Assembly (NCBI GenBank): GCA_017354895.1
Contig: CP071493.1
Location: forward strand, 1 to 64,000
Direction of reading: 5' to 3'
Source of the DNA: Podospora comata
Lineage: Eukaryota > Ascomycota > Sordariomycetes > Sordariales > Podosporaceae
DNA length: 64,000 nt
Made by a program: the position numbers and the translations under genes. The first letter of the stretch is position 1. Each line of letters opens with the position of its first letter. Positions 45,225 through 57,479 of this stretch are shown here, in pieces. A model generated the notes under the pieces. It was not told the origin of the DNA. It made no database searches and saw nothing but the letters and a program-made list of their open reading frames with translations.

Positions 45225-47038
45225 TTAAACAAATCCAGTCAAGGTGTCCAAGCTTGAAAAATCCGCTCTCCCGCTTCGCCCATGTCCCCTCAACTTGGCA
45301 TACACGTTGATTCTCCCGTATTCCGGACCGGTATCGACCGTCCTAACAATCCACATTGTCCTCCTCTTCTTGACTCCTCTTGTTTGTTCAAAGCCTGTTT
45401 CTTGGTCAACATTTCTCTTTTCTCTCGGGACAAAAAGCAGCATCTTCTTACTTGGAGTTTTGTAACATGGCTCGGTGTTTGCTCTCAAGGGGAATCCCAT
45501 TTGATTCCCTAGATCCTTTGAATAATGCACGGGATGGGACTGCCGATCATAGCTCTCTGGCTCGGCAGATGGCATGTCCATCTCCAGATAGGATGTCGGG
45601 TTCTGATCCCAGCTGTACAAGCTTTCGCTCTGGAATTGTGAGATTTCAGAGTCAAAAGGCACAGCAACCAGGGGCGGTGGGGATTCAAAAGGCCGTTCTG
45701 CTCTCGGTGTTGACTCGTCCCAATACACGGGGTTCGAGTCCGCCATCTTTCCTCTGCTGCTGCGCTCGATTCCCTGCATCTCCTCGCTTGGTGGCGTCAA
45801 GATTCCGTGGCCCCAAACATACCCTTTGGCCTGGGACCCATCCGTTTCCCCGAGCAAAGTTGGTGTGATCCTCCCCCACCCTTTACCGGCCCATTCAATC
45901 ACTCTTCTCTCCATTTCCGTGTCCATCTTGATGCCGAGCAAACCGCCGAGATAGATCAGGTGATGGGCCAGCATCTGACACAAGTGATCCCGCATCGCCA
46001 GCCAAAGTGTCGGGCTCTGCTGAAACTCCCAATCTTCCACCTGCATGCCAGCCTCGGATTGTCGCTCCATCTCTTGCCCCATGCTCTTGCTCGAGTAACC
46101 AACCCCCAACACAGCTCCCAGCACGACCAGGAACAGAACCTGGCAGCTTTCTCTCGACAGCTTCCCCAGGTACTGTGGTGTCAATAGCTTATCCAACGCC
46201 AACAGCATTCTCGACCCCGACATCCTCCCTGCTGTCCAAGCCTCCTGTTTTGTGACCATGCACGCCAACTTGGACTCAAAGTTGGAATACCGCATCGAAG
46301 CAGTCATCAGAAACCTCCGGAAATCATGCGTCAACTCCTCCATCTCCTTTTCCTTTTTTGACCCGTCCTCCGAGGCGAACGACAACCCTAGCAGATTCGC
46401 ACACATGCCGGCCACCATACTTCCTCCTTGAAGTTCTGGCACCGTATATGCTTCATCCAGCAACCACCTCGTAATCTTTTGGTTGAAAGACGGCTCGTCG
46501 AGACTGGCAAACTCGGCCGGCTGTGCAATCCTCCCGAGCAAAGCGCCCATCTTGAGCATCAGGGTTTCTGTCCTCATCTTCTGTGGTCCCGACTGAACCT
46601 GAAAAATGTCAACGTCGACAAACCTCGTCCGGATGCAGTAGCTCCAGCTGAGGACTTTTCTCTCTGTCCCCTTGAGGGCTGAGGTGAGGCAGGCTTGGCA
46701 GGGATTCTCAAGCGAGCACTTTTGTAGGCATGTTAGTCACCATGAGTGAATGAGTGAGATCTCCAGACACAAACCTCAATCTTGAGCATCCTACACCGCA
46801 AGCAAGCACCCTGTCTTCTCACGCCCAGTACCTTTTCCTTGGCTTGGTCGGTTAATCTCGCCCTTTTTGGTTTCCCTCCCGACGGCGGTGTGCCCTGCAG
46901 CGGGTGTTGTAGTCGAAAGCAGTGTATGTGTCGTGCAAAAGCCGGGATGGTGTTTGATCGTTCGACCTGACGTTGTTGAAAAGAAACCCGGACGAGTTGC
47001 TGTTCAGCCGCATTTTCTTGATCTGGCGGGTTGTTCAT
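45225..47038 (-). CDS. Zn2Cys6 transcription factor, small-family type
   Basis: Exons 47038-46775 and 46718-45225, with a 56-bp intron, give 585 aa. The intron splits the zinc cluster between KIE and the third Cys: CLRCRMLKIEC followed by SLENPCQAC and a distant WSYC, a variant seen in a fungal subgroup in which the sixth Cys is far away. A basic leader (GKPKRARLTDQAKEKVLGVRRQ) precedes it. The rest is helical without a clear Fungal_trans signature (LGRIAQPAEFASLDEPSFNQ, KLLTPQYLGKLSRESCQVL), ending in a charged tail. The ORF is continuous. Target genes are unknown; the neighbours are a BNR_4 protein and a protease. The gene is convergent with the BNR_4 gene. Confidence 0.8.
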
Positions 47039-48432
47039 TGGTATATGTAAATAAAGGAGAGGGGGGGGCTAGAACCGGCAGGGTGGGTAGGTTGGTGATG
47101 GTGGTGGCGAAGCTAGCTCCTAGCATGTAATACAATGGTTCCTAGCAACTTTCCAACCCCAGCTGAGACTGCTAGACATTTCCCAGGCTGGGCCCAGCTC
47201 CCAGGTGGATGGGCGCAAACGGATCGATAATCTCACACACTAGAGACTGGGTAGACGGAGAAACAGAGACATGAGACAATTTTCCTGCTCTCGGGCAACT
47301 GAGCCGGAATTCCCATGGCGACCTGAATACTTTATGACTAGTACCACACTAGCAGTGGTGCAGGTGGCCCAAACCTGTTCGAGGCTGGCTGACTGTTACA
47401 CGGGTTCTCGTCGATATTCCCCCAAGCCCGCGAAATAAGCATCACCGAGCTCCCCGGATCGAGCCTAGTGCTGCTGGTGCCAGCAGGCGCACCGCATGGT
47501 TGAGGCGCTTGGCGGAGCTGCATGGTTCGAGACCCCTGTTTCGCTGGCAGCGTTTGCAACAGCGCAAGATGGCCATCATGAGACGCCGTCACGACTCACC
47601 ACCCACAGCCCAGCTGGGCAGCGATTGTCGATGGATTCTTTCCAAGAAATCTTCTGGAAATTCCCTTCATCTGATAATGGAGATGGGGGGAGATGGGCGT
47701 GGACCCTGATCGTCATTGCGATCCAAATTCCCTCATATCATCTCCACATCCAACCCTAACCCCGTAGTTGGCGGTGGTCGTCCGCTCTCCTTGCCGAATT
47801 TGAGGTCAGACACTGATGAAGGCATGGCGAGAAAAGGATGTCCAGATTGGGTAAAAATCACAGCTTACCGAGAAATCATGCGGCTCCAGGCGTGTCTGTT
47901 GGCGGTGTGTGTGGCTGCTTGCTGTCACTCGCTTTCTTTTTGCGGGCAGCAGGGATTGCACTGCCACGGGCAGCCAATCGGAGAAATACCAGGATCTCGT
48001 CCAAGCTGAAAAGCCGTTTGAGAAAACACCAGGCCAGCTGAAAACCCCTGCTTTGGCCAACAAGATCGGATTCCAGGCGCCACCACCATCCTTTCCTTCT
48101 CAAAATTGTTGGCATCCGCTCCTTTCGTGTTGGCTTGGTTTTTGAGGATCAGTCCGGAGATGCGCCTGCCGTGACACAACTGCACCTGCGACTGCACCTG
48201 CGACTGCACCTGCGACTTTATTTTTATTCCCACCTTTGCAGCCGCCTTCTCGGGTGCTCGTGATCCTTCCTATATTGCAAGAGGCTAGCGCACCTATCTG
48301 CATGTCATCGCACGGTCCCTCTTGGCAACACATCCACCCAGCATCCACTTTGCACATCAGATCATCATCATGGATTGTTTTCTTGATACATGGAATGGTG
48401 GTGCCAAAATCCTCAAGTTCTTCCTTTCGACA
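47039..48432. other. Intergenic stretch
   Basis: No gene seen in 1.4 kb. A tiny tandem repeat, four units of GTCGCAGGTGCA-like 12-mers, lies at about 48180-48216. The region is the promoter side of the transcription factor. Confidence 0.55.
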
Positions 48433-49777
48433 CTAGTAGAGAGACTTCTCGGCCCAGCCCAACCGCTCACTCCCCTGGTCAAACACGATAAAGGCTGCTT
48501 TGAGGGCTATATCGCCCCAGATGGTAAACCCGACACCGCTGTCACTCTGCATCCCTCCGAAGCACCTCAAACTACTGGTGTCGATTTTCGAGTACGCGAG
48601 GTAACTGCCTGGAATCCTGATCATCTGACCGTTCCCGGTCCCAAAGTAAAAGTCGGGAGTCGTCGAGTCGTTACACTCAAACGTGTATCCGCCTTGAGAG
48701 GCATCATACTTGGCGCTGGCAATCCGGCCATAAAAAGCTTCACATACGCCCTCGGGCAAAAGGAGCAGGGTAGTACCCGTGTCCGCAATGCCGTGAATGC
48801 GTGTACTGTTGAAGCTGCCCGTCGTGCCAACTTGGAACCCGGGCGACACCCAGCTCCAGAAGCCGTCGCTGCTGTTAACTGGAACATATGTAATGTTCCC
48901 CGTGTAGGCCCCGTCGTCGATGTACCCAAAGTTGTAGCGGCCAGCTGTGTATCAGGTTAGTACGAAACAGCAATTGCAGGGGTCGTGACTTACGGGCGCC
49001 AGACTTGAGATCAGCCGTGAACACCGGCGAGTCAAGCCCGGGCATGGCTTTTTCAAAAAACGTCTTTTGCTTGTAGGGCATCACCGTGTTGATGATGCCA
49101 AAGCCTAGGCCCACCAAGCCGTCATTGTCAGAGTCGGCTGTGAACTCTTCCGAGACCTCCCTGGCTGCTTCCACAGCCTGAGTCGACACCGTCAAGTCAC
49201 CAATGGTGACTGTGTCGACGTAGACGTCCCCGCTCGAGTAGCTCTGGTCCCCGTACGTGATCTTCCACGAGTATCCCTCCATCTTGTCCGCCGTGGTACT
49301 CGCGTTGGGGTCATAAAGAGTCTGCCCGTTGATCATGCTCTCCTTGAGCAATGTGCTGAAGACCCAGAAATCACTGGATCCCGTGTCAAGGTCGAGGTTG
49401 AGCTGCTGAGCGGGTGTGCCAAGGGAAACGGGCATCAGGTACTCGACGTCGTATGACTTGGGTGAGTTCTGGACGCTGCCTCTGTCATTTTCATCTTCAT
49501 CGTCATCGTCATCGTCTGCTCCCTCGCTTTCGGCACGCTTTTGGTTTCTTGCTCTCCGAACCCGTTTGACTGCCGCCTTTAGGTCGTGCGGAACAGGCGC
49601 GCCGTACTTGCGCAGTGTTCTTTCAAGCTCAAGTGGGCCGTTGCGTACGAACTTGGGGTTGTGCACCTGTGTCAACGATGCTGTGCCCTTTTGGACCGTG
49701 TTGCCGACGGCGACCGGTGGTAATGCGGTGGAAGCGGTCAAGAGACCTGCGAAAACGAGAGACTTGATGATCGCCAT
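48433..49777 (-). CDS. Secreted aspartic endopeptidase (pepsin family A1)
   Basis: Exons 49777-48994 and 48944-48433, with a 49-bp intron (GTAAGT...ACAG), give 431 aa. A signal peptide covers about 1-18 (ending TASTALP). A basic propeptide (KAAVKRVRRARNQKR) is followed by an acidic run of Asp/Glu at about 88-98. The two catalytic Asp motifs are DLDTGSSDFWVF (Asp131) and GIADTGTTLLLLP. Other landmarks are YGDQSYSSGDVYVD (flap), DGLVGLGFG and the C-terminal SGVGFTIWGDIALKAAF. Such endothiapepsin/aspergillopepsin-like enzymes digest external protein at acid pH. An acid-rich pro-segment this long is uncommon. No GPI signal. Confidence 0.94.
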
Positions 49778-52700
49778 GCCGGGCGACCAACTGTGTTGGA
49801 GTGGTCGAATACCAGGAATGAGAGGCGAGGAGAATTATCAAACAGAAACAATTTCTACTTATGGAACTAGTGAATAGAAAAGGAAAGAACGCCTTTTCTC
49901 GTGGACCTGCCCATGGAGGGTCCCGGGATAGCTCTTGCGGCCGGGACAGCTTAGGCCCGCTTCCAACAAAGCAGTGCGCCTTGAATGAGTGGTACCTTCT
50001 GTTGTGTTCTGTTTGCCTCGGATTTTAGATATAGGTTGTGGTACGCGATGCCGCCTGTGACGGACAAGGCAACTACACCGAGGCTCGATTCGGAAGCATG
50101 TCGGACCTTTTCGTGTTCAGGTTTGCAAGCACATGCTGATGATGGAATCAAAAGAGAGAAAGAACAAGGGGGTCACTCTCTGTCTAACGTCCATTTTAAT
50201 CTCATAGGCTTCGTGTGACCTCGTCCTCCAGGCCCCACCACGAGAGCAAACACCCTGGGTAGACTTGGCCTGATCGCCGTGGCCATGATCCTTTTGCTAA
50301 AGACACATCACTTCGAGGGGAATTGTCTTGTTTGATTGGTTTGAAAAGCATGGCACGGACATCTTCAATGAGAGCAATCAAGGTGTTCATAGATCCGAAT
50401 GACTGGACGGGATTTCGGGTATGTATACAATGCGATGTTTATAGCACTGTCGACGGGAGTGTGTTTCGTCCCAGCTTGTTGTTGCCCTGGCCGGGTGGAT
50501 ATTAAGGTCGAGTGCTTGGACCCGTGCAGTCACGGTCGAAGTTGCTGCAAAGCGACCCTGCAGATGCAGTCCAAAGTTTAATGACGGCGATCATTCTCGC
50601 GAGACCCAAGATGGCGGTCGATGGTAGGTGGGGATGGATGCTCGCAATACCAAGGTGACAAATTCTGGGTACTTAGCTGGCACCTTAGTGTAGGGACATT
50701 TTGCGTGTGCATCGTAGGCAAGCATCAAGGACAAAGTTAGCAGAAAGGTCTCATAATGTGTCAGTGGAAAGCCACGTTGAATCCAGGATTCCAAGAAACA
50801 ACTTCACCCTTGTTCAAAACAGCAACTCAAGTCCCACGAAAGGGATGCTTCCCCTCGGGGGCTCGAGGTACCCATGTACTTCACCAGGTTGCCACCGCAG
50901 GGTAACAGCCATGCGTCTGAACCTCTGGAGGTAGGTATCTGGGTGTCTCGGAGGGCAGTTAAGGTAAGCTTGCCCACTTTCTTTCCTTGTGAAGAGAATG
51001 CTTGTGCAGAGGTCGCGAAAGGGAAGGTGTCGATATGGCGGCGGGAATACTCGGGTAGAACTTTAGGAACAAATGAGCGATATTTGTGTTCTACCTTCCA
51101 TGTGTCAACGTTCAACACTGAGGCGGTCCGGCTTCGGCGGTGCAGGTCCAGACTGTCATCTGTTTTTTGGGGTGCCATTTCCCACTTTGCAACTCAAGAG
51201 GTATCGCCTGATATGCCACCGCAAAGTTGCATTTGGGGAAGGTCAAGATGGATACCAGATCTTCCGTTAAGGCCACAGCGAATGTTGCTCTTGTCTGCCA
51301 ATGCAGCTCCCAAAGGTCAGGATGTAGATGGTGGCACAGGAGGAGCAGGCAAGCGACCTTCTTGTTCCGGACAAATCGACTCACTTCATAGGCCAGCACT
51401 GTCTGGATGGCGGGAAGGCGGGGAGGGTGACCCGCATTTCACAACGTTCGTCAAGGATTTTAGCTCCCGCAGCCCACCCGAGTCTCCAACCCCACAACAC
51501 AGTGTCCGGCTTGTCTCTTCACCGTGAAGAACACGCCCACAGCATCAACATCATCAAACGCGTTGATGAAGGAGGAACTTTTATAGCATTTCGCAATGGA
51601 CATGCTCTTCCATGAGGGAGAACCTGTCTGCCAGCCTATTCCAGCCTTCTACTTTGCCATATCCCTGATCTTCACGTGGGTTTTCCCTCGCGTAACACAA
51701 AATCGTAGATGGCAAAAGTGCGGTGCAGTTACTGGCCACGGTTCGACCCTTGCCAAGAATAACACTGAGGGATCATCTTTCAACTACACCCGATGGAGCA
51801 AGAGCATAGAGAAGAGCAGCAGCGGTATGGATACTTTTGTCATCTATCGTCCTTTTGCCTTTTCTTCTGCCCAATCTCAACGTGATGGATACTACAGCGC
51901 CAAGCCGATTCCAGAAGTCTGGTCCGATTCCATGGCGTTTGGCTTCAAGGTCGTCCACCCCTCCCGGCCAATGAAACATGGGACCAGCCGAGAGTTACAC
52001 GTGGAGCGGGGCAGGACAAGCTCATTGATGAGCCGGCCAAGCTTCCTTCTCTTCTCGGCATGGCGGCAGTCGCAGACTGAAGCAATGGCCAAGCTTCTTG
52101 CGCAAACCATTCCCCTGACATCAAAAAGCCAATGACATTGACCATCAAGAAGCCCACCCCCCGGCAGCGATAACGGCCTCTCTTGATGACAGAGATATCG
52201 ACTCCATGCACACTGACGTTTGATGCCGCGCCAACATCTTATCAGCTCAAGTCACAACATCAACATTCTTCAGTGAGACAGCCGGCTGCACCGATGGTTG
52301 CCCAGACGCCAGACGGGTGCCCAGACAACTGCCCAGACGGGCGTGAAGCAGCAAGCAACAGGCTAAAGCCCCCAGGGATGACACTTGCCAGATCGGCGGG
52401 GAATTCTTCGCGCCGTCTGCAGCCAGACAGCTTGCGCCATCAAGACCTGACAAGCGAGTTTAATATCATGACTCTCCCCCCTCAGAACCTAGTGGGCTAC
52501 CGACCTGCCTATTACGGGAATTCTTGTCGCTCCGGCGAATCGACTGACGGCCGACTGGGCGGACTGCTACATTGCCGTGCATAGATGGGTTGATCTGTTC
52601 AACGCCTGCGGTTGGTTGCCCGCAGGAGCTTTCTCCAACTTCCAATATGCATCCGGCAGACCGTTTCATCGGCGCCTCTGCTGCTTATCTCTGGGGTGGT

Positions 52701-53074
52701 CTGCGATCGAGCTGATGGTCGCCTCTTGTGGCAATGGTCGAGGTGGGATGACACACAAGCCCTAAGCAAGTCCCCAGATAACCACCGACATGAGTAAAGC
52801 ACATTCTGTTTTCGGCTTGGTCCCCGCCTCGAACCTCGGTGATGGTACTGACAGTAGAGCATCCTCAGGTAGGTACCATGTAGCGTGCCGATCAAGCTTG
52901 GGGCCGAGTTCCTGGGGGACGTAACACAATGATTAAATACCCAGCTGCCCGACCCCAAGCGGTTCTGTGGGCTTCTGTCTCCCTTGCATTCCACGATTTC
53001 CCTTCAAAACTGCCCCGATCGCCTCTGGGGGAAGTGGTCAACAGCATACACCACACCGCACTACACCGCCCGCC
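49778..53074. other. Long gene-poor stretch
   Basis: 3.3 kb between the protease and the OPT gene. ORFs at 50874-51527 and 51596-52135 have no start context, domains or splice logic and look random. A small repeated motif (CCAGACGGGYG-like, about 52300-52345) is present. No transposon ends or RNA genes seen. Confidence 0.5.
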
Positions 53075-55457
53075 ATGGCTGACGAGGAGAAGAGGGCGCT
53101 CGAGACCAGCACGGCCTCGGGCACCATTCGCCCATTCTCTGAAGGCCAACCACCCATCGAAGGTCCCAATGAGCTCAAAACGGAGCTGACGGTTGGGAAT
53201 TCAGAAAAGGACCATGGATCCGACGGTGCCGAGGAAGAGGAGGAGGATTTGTGGAAGCCGCTGAAGATGGAAGCCGATATTCCCTATGAGGAGAATCCGC
53301 TTACCATCAGAGCCGTTGTTGTTGGTTGCATTCTGGGCTCTCTCGTCGCTGCTTCCAACTTGTACCTTGGTGAGCGATCTTGTCTGCTCTTCTCCAGACG
53401 TGTTGGTTAATCATCATGTTCAGGTCTCAAAACTGGCTTCACCTTCAGCGCCAACATGTTTGGTGCCATTTTCGGTTATGGTATCCTCAAGTTTATGGAA
53501 AAGTCTGGTGGGCAGATTCCTATCATCGGCGGTTTGTTCGGTCCGCAGGAAAACTCCATCGTCCAGGCTGTCGCGACGGGTGCGGGTGGTACCGGCGGCA
53601 TCTTCGTCGCCGCCATCCCCGCCATGTACCGTCTCGGTGTGATGCCCGAGGGGCACTCGCCCATGGATGACATTGGTGCCATCTTCACTATCACCCTGGT
53701 TTGCTCCTTTGTGGGACTGTTCTACGTAACGCCTCTCCGCAAGTTTTTCATTGTCCAGGTCGCCCGTGAGCTGAAGCTCATGTTCCCCACGCCGACCGCC
53801 GTCGCCCTTACCATCCGTTCCATGCACGCCGGCGCTGCCGGTAGCCTTGACGCCATGAAGAAGCTTAAGTGCCTCATGATCTGCTTCGTGGGAGCTCTGA
53901 TTCACCGTGTCGTCTCGTACTACGCCATCGGCATCCTGTACGACTGGCACTTCTTCACGTGGATTCACATCTGGAGCGGCTACACCAGCTGGGCGCTCAA
54001 CATTGAATCCTGGGGCTGGTATTTTGAATGGACCCCGGCCTTTATCGGTTCCGGCATCTTGATCGGTCTCAACCCTGCCATTTCCATGTTTGCCGGTGCC
54101 GTCATTGCCTGGGGTCTTATTGGTCCCCTGCTCGTGCACTACGGCGAATGCATCGGCATCCAGCTGTCTGAGGATCCCCAGTGGGACTCTTACTACAGTT
54201 TTGCCTCCCTCAGGAACCTCGGCACGGTTACGCCCTCTCCTCGATACTGGCTTCTCTGGCCCGGTGTCATGGTCATGGTGTGCTCGTCCATGGCCGAGCT
54301 CTTTGTCCAGTACAAGGTCATTTGGAGCGGCGTCAGCACCATCTGGAACCAGGGCTGCGGTGGCATCAACGGAATGTTGGTCAAGCGTGGCAAGTCCAGC
54401 AACTTCTTCGCTAAGCACGGCGCACCCAAGGTCAGGAGCGAGAGCATGGTTGAGGACCCTTTCCCACCAGAGCAACAGGTCAAGAACTGGATGTGGCTCG
54501 TTGGCCTTCTCGTGACGGTCGTCATCTCCATGATCATCTTCCACTTCCAGTGGGAGATGAACCCCGGTCTTACCCTGTTGGCCATCCTGCTTGCCTTCCT
54601 CTTCTCGTTCCTCGCCATCCAGATCGGCGCTGTTACCGACACGACCCCCCTGACGGCCGCCGCCAAGGCCTCGCAGCTCGTCTTTGGTGCTGCCACTTCG
54701 GGAGGTGGTTTTAGCATCAAGCATGCCCAGAAGCTCAACTTGGTGGCCGGTGGTATCGCTTCTGGTGGTGCTGATGTGGCTGCCGCCCTTGTCGGTGATT
54801 TCAGAACCGGTTTCTTGATCGGCACATCGCCCATCAAGCAGTGGGTTGGACAATGCATTGGCAGTTTCGTCTCAGTGTGGCTCGCACCAGGTCTGTTTGT
54901 CCTCTTCACGTCGGCCTACCCCTGCATCTGGAAAGGTGAGGCCGAGGGTGAGAACTGCGCTTTCGACGTCCCCTCCGTGTCCGCCTGGGCTGCCGTGGCC
55001 GAGGCTGTCACGGACCCCAACGTCAAGATTCCCTTTAGCAGCGGCATGTTTGCCATTGCCATGGGTATCTTGTCTGTTGCGCAGGTCGTCTTCCGTCATT
55101 TTTACCTGGTGGGCGAGCGTGAAAAGTACCGCAAGTGGCTGCCCAACTGGGGTGCTATCGCCCTCTCCTGGGTCATCCCCGCCCCGGTGTTTGCCAACGC
55201 TGCGTTACTCGGTGCCATCATCGCCGCGCTGTGGAGGAAGTACAACATGCGCACATGGGACATTTACGGCTATGCTGTGGCAGCTGGTGAGTTATTTTTA
55301 GTGTTTGGTTTCATAACATGTGACTGACTGTGTGGTTCAAACAGGTTTCATTGCCGGCGAGGGTCTTGGTGGTGTTGTCGGCGCTGTCCTTACGCTGGCC
55401 GGCGTCGACGGAGCAGTCAAGGGTACACAGATTGCCTGCCCGCTAAACTCTTGCTGA
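53075..55457 (+). CDS. OPT family oligopeptide/metal-peptide transporter
   Basis: Exons 53075-53369, 53424-55286 and 55345-55457 (introns 54 and 58 bp) give 756 aa. A 75-residue acidic cytosolic N-terminus is followed by about 14-16 helices. The family start [20 protein letters not shown] leads to [19 protein letters not shown] across intron 1. Other landmarks are [32 protein letters not shown] and [18 protein letters not shown]. It moves small peptides, glutathione or metal chelates with protons across the plasma membrane. This one resembles the YGL114W/ISP4-unlike branch with the FTFSANMF start. The leader ATG at 52967 is in frame but upstream of the natural Kozak-like GCCATGG at 53075. Confidence 0.93.
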
Positions 55458-55634
55458 TACGTTCGTTGAGCGGGTTTTACATGATTGCTTCTTGTGTTTA
55501 TGGTTGGATATGATTTAAATGGGTGTAATGATTTGAAAGCAGCGTATACCATTGATTTTCTTCTCAAATAATTGGATTCATGATGTTTATTGTGCAGAGA
55601 GTGATGATGCTACAGCTATCTTGAATTTCCCAGC

Positions 55635-56971
55635 CTACGCCTGCGGAACGGTAGTTGCCCAAGGGTACGATGTGGCCAGGGGTGTGTTGTAGGTGCCCAG
55701 GCTGTGAAAGTTTCTGGTGGTGGTGGTGTTGAAAAAGATCTTTTGCACAAAGGGCAGGATCCCGTTACTGCTTCAGTCAGCATTTTCTTCCACACAAATT
55801 GATCAGGCATGCGGAAAACGTACAATCCGCTCATATCACAATGTCCTCCGCTCCTGACATTGATTCCAATCTTGTCCCCCGCCCCAAGCCAGTCATACAC
55901 CACCTTGGCCGCTGGGAAAATGACGGTTGCCGTCCCTTTGCTGTTCACAAACTGGTCGCCCGTTCCCTGGTCGATAATCAACGCCCGCGGAGCGATGGCA
56001 GCGGCAATGGTGTGCGCGTCAAAGGGCAGGTTCTCGTGGTGGTTCATAAAACTCCCCAGCTTGGAATTCGACCACCACCCGGCACCCTGCTTGCTGTTCT
56101 CGAGGTTCTCCCCCTGTCCGGACAGCGTAAAGTACCGGTACGGTCCCAGCCCCTGAACGCCAGAAGACATGGGCATGGTGACGGTGATGCGCTTGTCAAA
56201 CAGCCCCGCGACCAGGGCGGCTTTCCCCAGACGGGAGCAGCCAGTCACACCGACGCGGTAGGGGTCGATCTCTGGGACGGTGAGCTGGATCGCGTCGAGG
56301 GTGCGGTGGAAGCCCCAGGCCCAGGCGGTCAAGACGCCAATGTCGCGGCCGTTGTAGATGCTCCAAAAGGCTCCCGTCTTGGAGTTGCTGTCGGGGGCCA
56401 CGGTGGTGTAGTCGAACTGGGCGACGGCGATGCCGGCTTGGAGGTAGGGCTGGTTTTGCATGCCGCCTATGTTGATCACGACGGGCGCCGGACGGGAGCT
56501 GCTTGCTCCGGAGGGCAGCTGAATGGTGGCCCTGAAGGAGCCGCGTTTGTTTTGGGGACCCGTGACGGTGATTTGCAGGGTCATGCCTGACCGGGTGGCT
56601 TCGATCTTTTCCTGGGTTGGGTCGGGGTAGTACCCGAATTGGTATTCTTGGAGGAGCTGGAGGATCTCGGGTTGGCGGCACTGGTACCACTCAGCACGGG
56701 ACTTGATGCGGTTGGGGGCGTTGCCGGTCATGACATCGCGGGCAAAGGTCGAGGAACCGGCGGCGTTGTCGGTGGTGGTGTACTTTAACGGTAAAAAGGG
56801 GTCAGGGAGCGAGGACTGGAGTGGGAGTTGTTGCCAGGTCGGAAAGGGAGAAGGCAGGGGTGCGCATTGGACTTGACGGGGAGAGATCTCTTGGTCATTC
56901 TCACTAGATGCTGGTGCCACAGCCGATATAACGGCTGCTGTCGCCGCAGTGAAGAGAATGGAGTAACGCAT
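55635..56971 (-). CDS. CE15 glucuronoyl-esterase-like protein
   Basis: Exons 56971-55824 and 55767-55635, with a 56-bp intron, give 426 aa; the join changes an unconvincing tail into NGILPFVQKIFF, typical of the fold. A signal peptide covers about 1-20. CE15 enzymes cut the ester between lignin alcohols and 4-O-methyl-glucuronic acid of xylan. Visible are CAPLPSPFPTW, a conserved YQCRQPEILQLLQEYQFG, the nucleophile Ser in GVTGCSRLGKAALVAG, LTAWAWGFHRTLDAI, and the His in SGGHCDMSG. The usual PQESGSGG segment carrying the catalytic Glu reads PMSSGVQG, so the Glu is missing; an Asp in LIIDQGTGDQF may take over. There is no CBM1. A GGCTAA lies about 200 bp upstream and a TTATAT box about 60 bp upstream. 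Confidence 0.85.
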
Positions 56972-57479
56972 GATGACTTGCTCTTGGACAGGTATCTAGC
57001 GATTTGCTCTTCAAGAAGCTGCACTCCGGCCTTGTCTGATATAAGACGGCCAAGAAAAGCTGGGGTACATCAACCTCGTGGCATTAATCCCCGAACCCGT
57101 GCATCCCGTCACCCGGATGCTTGGTCCTTTTGGGGTAGAGCCGTGTTGATGATGGGTTGATCCGTATTAGCCATATTGACGCGGCGTAAAAGGTGCCGGG
57201 CAAACAAGGTACTCTGTGAGTTCTGTCATGTAAATCAGAGGCTTGAGGGTTACAGTCTAGATTTATCCGTCTTGTGTTTCCACCAACTGCAATCACCTGG
57301 CGTTTGTTGTTCAATAAAGAAGAGAAATATTTCCTGAAACCAGGTATTATAGAACCGAACTGGGATGTTGAGAATCAGTTTTCAAACCTGACAGCCCCTT
57401 TTCTCCAGAACCTCCTTTCAACCGGCCGTCACTTCATTCCAGGAACAAAAGAAAAGAACATGACAACAGGGCCGGACCC
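56972..57479. other. Intergenic stretch
   Basis: Promoter of the CE15 gene and 3' flank of the rhodopsin-like gene; no gene seen. Confidence 0.6.
57167..57172 (-). promoter_or_regulatory. GGCTAA motif upstream of CE15 gene
   Basis: GGCTAA read on the gene's strand, about 196 bp before the CE15 ATG; the same core as upstream of the GH11 gene. Possible XlnR/XYR1 site. Confidence 0.4.

Noticed and set aside
51739-51750. GGTTCGACCC as a possible tRNA T loop
   Set aside because: No matching acceptor, D or anticodon arms upstream.
50874-52135. ORFs of 217 and 179 aa in the gene-poor stretch
   Set aside because: Random-looking composition, overlapping open frames on both strands, no motif or splice support.
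53420-54853. 477-aa minus-strand ORF
   Set aside because: Antisense shadow of the OPT transporter: low-complexity Asp/Gly/His composition, and the plus strand carries clear family motifs.
55799-56590. 263-aa plus-strand ORF
   Set aside because: Antisense to the CE15 gene; no homology pattern.
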